Source of the DNA: Deltaproteobacteria bacterium
GTDB taxonomy: Bacteria; Myxococcota_A; UBA9160; JAFDET01
Direction: 5' to 3'
NCBI GenBank assembly: GCA_019310195.1
Contig: JAFDET010000152.1
Coordinates: forward strand, 1 to 9,203
DNA: 9,203 nt
The notes under the pieces are model-generated. The model was not told where the DNA came from. It worked only from the letters and a program-made list of their open reading frames with translations, and did no database searches. This document shows positions 7,106-9,203 of the stretch, in pieces (the first letter of the stretch is position 1; the number at the start of each line of letters is the position of its first letter). The translations under genes and the position numbers were made by a program.

Positions 7106-7464
7106 CGGATCTCTCCCATCGAGCCCACGCCGACTGCCGGCGGGAGCGCCTGCTGGGCCCGGGCCAGGTGGTCCTTGGCGATCTTGTTGCGCGTGATGGA
7201 GTCGGCGAGCTGGGCCTCGACGGCCACCTGCTGGGCCAGACGCTCGGACTCGTCGTACTTCTTCTTCTTGTGGAGGGCCCGCGCCCGGCCGAGCTTCTCC
7301 TCTGCGCTGCGCATCAGGGCCGAAGCCACCTGGTCCGCGCCCTGGTCCCTGGCCTGCTTGACCGCGAAGTCCGCGGTGGCCAGCGCCTGGTCCGACGGGC
7401 CGGGCTTGGCGCAGCCCAGAACCGCCAGGGCCCCGGCCAGGATCAGCGTAGTAATGAGCCGCAT
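7102..7464 (-). CDS. Small DUF4398-domain lipoprotein
   Basis: This 120-residue predicted outer-membrane or periplasmic lipoprotein has no experimentally established function that I know of. ATG 7464 is chosen over the open ATG at 7488 because a perfect AAGGAGG lies 4 nt before it and the signal peptide MRLITTLILAGALAVLGC starts there. The lipobox is VLGC with Cys18. The mature part is helical and rich in Ala, Lys, Gln and Glu (ATADFAVKQA, SAEEKLGRARALHKKKKYD, VEAQLADSITRNKIAKDHL), the usual DUF4398 layout of paired helices. Its stop overlaps the start of the OmpA-family gene by 4 bp, indicating coupled translation and a shared envelope role, perhaps as partner subunits. TAGACT on the minus strand at 7494-7489 could be a -10 for its own promoter, but no convincing -35 accompanies it. 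Confidence 0.88.
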   Translation of the reverse strand: MRLITTLILAGALAVLGCAKPGPSDQALATADFAVKQARDQGADQVASALMRSAEEKLGRARALHKKKKYDESERLAQQVAVEAQLADSITRNKIAKDHLARAQQALPPAVGVGSMGEIR

Positions 7465-7468
7465 GAGT

Positions 7469-7475
7469 CCTCCTT
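7469..7475 (-). promoter_or_regulatory. Strong Shine-Dalgarno of the DUF4398 lipoprotein gene
   Basis: The minus strand reads AAGGAGG here, a full anti-16S match 4 nt before ATG 7464. It is the clearest ribosome site in the window and fixes this start over ATG 7488. It contrasts with the genes at 1816, 4721 and 4745, which have none. Confidence 0.85.
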
Positions 7476-7491
7476 GTGGAAGCGGCATAGT

Positions 7492-8292
7492 CTACCCATA
7501 CGAGCCGCCGCCGAAAGTCGGGAATCCAGTGAGCCGGGTGCCCGCCGTCAGGCCTCCATCCGCGAGGATGGCGGCCCCAGTGATGGCCGAGGACTCGTCG
7601 CTGGCCAGGAAGAGCACCAGATTGGCGATCTCCCGCGGCTCCAGCACCCGTCCCAGGGCGTGCATGTCTGCGATCTGCTCCCGGGTGCGGGTCCCGGCCT
7701 GGAGCACCACGTCCAGCAGGGGCGTGTCCACGACCCCGGGGCAGACCGCGTTGGCGCGGATGCCCTTGCGGCCGTACTCGATGGCCACGTTCCGGGTCAG
7801 GTTGATCACGCCGGCCTTGGCCGTGGTGTACGGCGACGAGAGCATCTCGCCGTAGAAGCCGTCCACCGAGGACGTGTTGACGATGGAGCCGGCGCCGCGC
7901 TCGAGCATGGCGGGAATGGCCACCTTGCAGCCGTAGAAGACGCCGTCCAGCATCACGGCCAGGCTGCGCCGCCAGACTTCGGGATCGATGTCCGCGACGT
8001 AGCCGCCACCGGACCACGCGGCGTTGTTGTGCATCACGTCCAGCCCGCCGAACTCCGAGCAGGCGCAGGCCACGGCCTCCTCCAGCTGGGAAAGCTCCGC
8101 GACGTCACAGTGTCGGTAGGCCGCGCGCAGGCCCGCCTTCGCCAGCTCCGCGACCAGCGCCTCGCCCTTCTCGTCCTGGAGGTCCGCGACGACCACCGCC
8201 GCACCCTCCTCGGCGAGCCGCCGCACCGTGGCCGCGCCGATGCCCGACGCACCGCCGGTGACGACGGCCACCTTGCCTTCGAGTCGCGCCAC
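7492..8292 (-). CDS. Short-chain dehydrogenase/reductase with substituted catalytic Asn
   Basis: This is a classical-length SDR (266 residues), probably an NAD(H)-dependent alcohol or hydroxy-acyl dehydrogenase in the cytoplasm. GTG 8292 opens the canonical MARLEGKVAVVTGG. The cofactor motif TGGASGIG is at 12-19, and D37 at the end of the second strand favours NAD over NADP. The NNAG motif reads NNAA (89-92). S142, Y155 and K159 (YTTAK) are intact. The position normally held by the catalytic Asn (VNL.GVF) is Met114 in LAVMLDGVFYGCK. The C-terminal LASDESSAITGAAILADGG is typical of the family. No Shine-Dalgarno or -10 hexamer is evident near the start, which lies 86 bp after the hydrolase-like gene and beyond a palindromic repeat. 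The DUF4398 gene begins 27 bp downstream. Confidence 0.93.
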   Translation of the reverse strand: MARLEGKVAVVTGGASGIGAATVRRLAEEGAAVVVADLQDEKGEALVAELAKAGLRAAYRHCDVAELSQLEEAVACACSEFGGLDVMHNNAAWSGGGYVADIDPEVWRRSLAVMLDGVFYGCKVAIPAMLERGAGSIVNTSSVDGFYGEMLSSPYTTAKAGVINLTRNVAIEYGRKGIRANAVCPGVVDTPLLDVVLQAGTRTREQIADMHALGRVLEPREIANLVLFLASDESSAITGAAILADGGLTAGTRLTGFPTFGGGSYG

Positions 8293-8340
8293 CTAGGAGC
8301 CCGACCCAAGATGGAGTGCGCCGGCCCGGGCGTCGAGACG

Positions 8341-8412
8341 CCGCGCTGGCAAGGCGCGCGACTGAGCCATAGCCGTAGCTACGGCGCAAGGAGCGCAACG
8401 CAGCCAGCGCGG
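8341..8412. repeat. Composite palindromic repeat element (REP-like), possibly also a terminator
   Basis: CCGCGCTGGC at 8341-8350 is the exact reverse complement of 8403-8412. Near the centre lies the perfect 14-bp palindrome GCCGTAGCTACGGC (8372-8385). In addition 8351-8373 and 8388-8410 are direct repeats of each other (17 of 23 positions identical, both beginning AAGG and containing AGCCA). Inverted and direct symmetry together are more than a simple terminator needs, and there is no T-run. The element lies across the 3' end of the hydrolase-like gene, supplying its final codons and the TAG. The flanking CGTCGAGACG (8331-8340) is itself a small hairpin and may belong to the unit. A dispersed palindromic repeat is inferred, since no second copy is in this window. 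Confidence 0.65.
8372..8385. repeat. Perfect 14-bp palindrome at the hydrolase-like stop codon
   Basis: GCCGTAGCTACGGC equals its own reverse complement. The TAG stop of the hydrolase-like gene (8381-8379, minus strand) lies at its centre. It forms the core of the larger repeat at 8341-8412. Confidence 0.9.
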
Positions 8413-9062
8413 ATGGTCTCCTTGGCGCACGCCGCGAGTGCGTCTTCCAGCGACGACTCCTGAACGCCGGGTTCCTCCACTACGGCGCGCAGCCACTGCG
8501 GCCGCTCGGACGCGCATACATAGATGGGAGAATCCAGATCCGAGAGATGCGTCGCCTGGCGCGCATAGGCCGTGGCGTAGTCCGGCGGGCGCACGTCGGT
8601 GCCGAGCTCGATCAGGGCCAGGGGATCCGGGGGCGACACGGCGTCGGGGTCCGGCGTATGGATCTGCGGCGTCCCGGGAATGGCGCTGCCCCCCGCCAGC
8701 CCCGGGCCGTCCAGCAGGATGGCGCCGCGCACCTGCTTGGGCCGCGAGCCCGCGGTCAGCAATGCCACGTAGGCGCCCAGGCCTCTGCCCGCGACGGTGG
8801 CCGAGCCCAGCTTCGCCAGGGCATGGTCCGCGTCCGAGATGAGAAGCTCGCAGGTGTATCCGCCCCCCTTCGGAACCGTCGAGGCGCCGTGCCCGGTGAA
8901 GTCCAGCGCGTAGACCGGCCCGGGCCAGGCGGAGAGCTCCGGCGGCACTCGCTCCGGCGCGCGCGCGGCCAGGGCGTGCAGCAGCAGCAGCGCGCGGCCG
9001 GCCCCCGGCCGAAGCTCGTGCAGCGCCAGCCGCACGCGATAGTGCTCGAGCCAGTGGATCAC
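8379..9062 (-). CDS. Alpha/beta-hydrolase-fold protein lacking the nucleophile (predicted pseudoenzyme)
   Basis: The 227-residue product has the alpha/beta-hydrolase layout. A strand and HG-like loop come first (ALLLLHALAAR, 24-34), then YALDFTGHGAS (51-61), then the elbow VAGRGLGAYVAL (90-101) and AILLDGPGLAGG. The elbow should be GxSxG but reads G92-R93-G94-L95-G96, so the catalytic Ser is Gly94. No His occurs after about residue 170, where the catalytic His should be. Hydrolysis by the usual triad is therefore unlikely; a binding, regulatory or partner role is inferred. GTG 9062 is chosen because it overlaps the upstream hydrolase stop (GTGA) and precedes family-like sequence; the longer open frame to 9197 is a shadow of that gene. 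The last dozen residues (TIRAGCVALLAP) and stop come from the palindromic repeat at 8341-8412, so the ancestral protein probably ended earlier. Confidence 0.83.
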   Translation of the reverse strand: MIHWLEHYRVRLALHELRPGAGRALLLLHALAARAPERVPPELSAWPGPVYALDFTGHGASTVPKGGGYTCELLISDADHALAKLGSATVAGRGLGAYVALLTAGSRPKQVRGAILLDGPGLAGGSAIPGTPQIHTPDPDAVSPPDPLALIELGTDVRPPDYATAYARQATHLSDLDSPIYVCASERPQWLRAVVEEPGVQESSLEDALAACAKETIRAGCVALLAP

Positions 9063-9203
9063 GACAGAAAATCCAGGACCAGGTCGGCCACACCGCGCGG
9101 GTGCTCGATGTGCACGAAGTGACCGGACTTCGGGTACTCGACGATCTCCGCCTGCCGTGGCAGGTAGGGCTCGAGGGCGGCGTTCGAGGTCCCCCACCCC
9201 ATC
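9059..9203 (-). CDS. Alpha/beta hydrolase, C-terminal fragment (5' end outside window)
   Basis: Only the last 47 codons are present, read from 9202 to the TGA at 9061-9059. The sequence ends with EIVEYPKSGHFVHIEHPRG and VADLVLDFLS. This is the standard C-terminus of alpha/beta hydrolases: the His of SGHFVHIEHP is the catalytic His, and the final helix carries the DFL motif. The Met encoded at 9202 is internal, not a start. The stop overlaps the GTG of the next gene by 4 bp, indicating translational coupling of two hydrolase-fold proteins. Substrate unknown. Confidence 0.8.
   Translation of the reverse strand, partial: MGWGTSNAALEPYLPRQAEIVEYPKSGHFVHIEHPRGVADLVLDFLS

Noticed and set aside
8293..8378. 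Possible small gene or RNA in the gap before the SDR
   Set aside because: The 86-bp gap is mostly the palindromic repeat, and no start with a ribosome site or recognisable RNA fold beyond that repeat is visible.
7168..8463. Open plus-strand frame of 431 codons antisense to the SDR and lipoprotein genes
   Set aside because: The opposite strand carries a complete SDR and a lipoprotein with a perfect Shine-Dalgarno. The plus-strand product is Gly/His/Arg-rich with no motifs.
8979..8990. Short GCA/CAG trinucleotide run in the hydrolase-like gene
   Set aside because: It simply encodes the leucine-rich strand (LLLL) with the favoured CTG codon; too short to treat as a microsatellite.
9063..9197. 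N-terminal extension of the hydrolase-like protein to ATG 9197
   Set aside because: The extra 45 residues are Arg/Pro-rich, and another frame of the same stretch encodes the C-terminus of the upstream hydrolase with its catalytic His. GTG 9062 with a GTGA overlap explains both.

Overview
This is a GC-rich (roughly 70% by eye), gene-dense stretch of a Gram-negative chromosome. The Gram-negative call rests on an OmpA-family peptidoglycan-binding lipoprotein, a DUF4398 lipoprotein and a Mip/FkpA-type lipoprotein. The gene mix (acyl-CoA carboxylase beta subunit, several SDR dehydrogenases, an LLM-class flavin oxidoreductase, alpha/beta hydrolases) would suit an uncultured Myxococcota, Binatota or other former deltaproteobacterial lineage. 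That placement is inference. I see no tRNA, rRNA, CRISPR array, transposase or phage gene, and no gap above 100 bases.

Layout. (1) Positions 1-1790, minus strand: a KefB/CPA2-type cation:proton antiporter that runs off the left edge and is frameshifted by a 10-bp tandem duplication. (2) Positions 1816-4046, plus strand: an acyl-CoA carboxylase carboxyltransferase subunit, overlapped by 4 bp by a lipoprotein FKBP-type prolyl isomerase. (3) Positions 4050-4721, minus: a histidine-phosphatase (phosphoglycerate-mutase-like) protein, convergent with the FKBP gene. (4) Positions 4745-5527, plus: a classical SDR. (5) Positions 5511-9203, minus: a run of six co-directional genes. In transcription order these are the 3' end of an alpha/beta hydrolase, a second alpha/beta-hydrolase-like protein without a catalytic serine, an SDR, a DUF4398 lipoprotein, an OmpA-family lipoprotein and an LLM-class (F420/FMN) oxidoreductase. 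Several of these overlap or nearly abut.

Three signals stand out. First, both divergent gene pairs (1790/1816 and 4721/4745) have only 23-25 bp between start codons. Each gap holds two back-to-back TANNNT -10-like hexamers that share one TA step and lie 6-8 nt from their start codons. This is the arrangement expected of a bidirectional promoter making leaderless mRNAs. Second, a composite palindromic repeat (about 8341-8412) covers the end of the second hydrolase gene and supplies its last codons and stop. Third, two enzymes lack normally conserved catalytic residues: the hydrolase-like protein has GRGLG in place of GxSxG, and one SDR has Met in place of the catalytic Asn.

Functionally the region looks like ordinary lipid/acyl-CoA and redox metabolism mixed with envelope housekeeping. 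I cannot demonstrate a dedicated new multi-gene system here. The promoter architecture, the repeat and the degenerate enzymes are the parts most worth following up.
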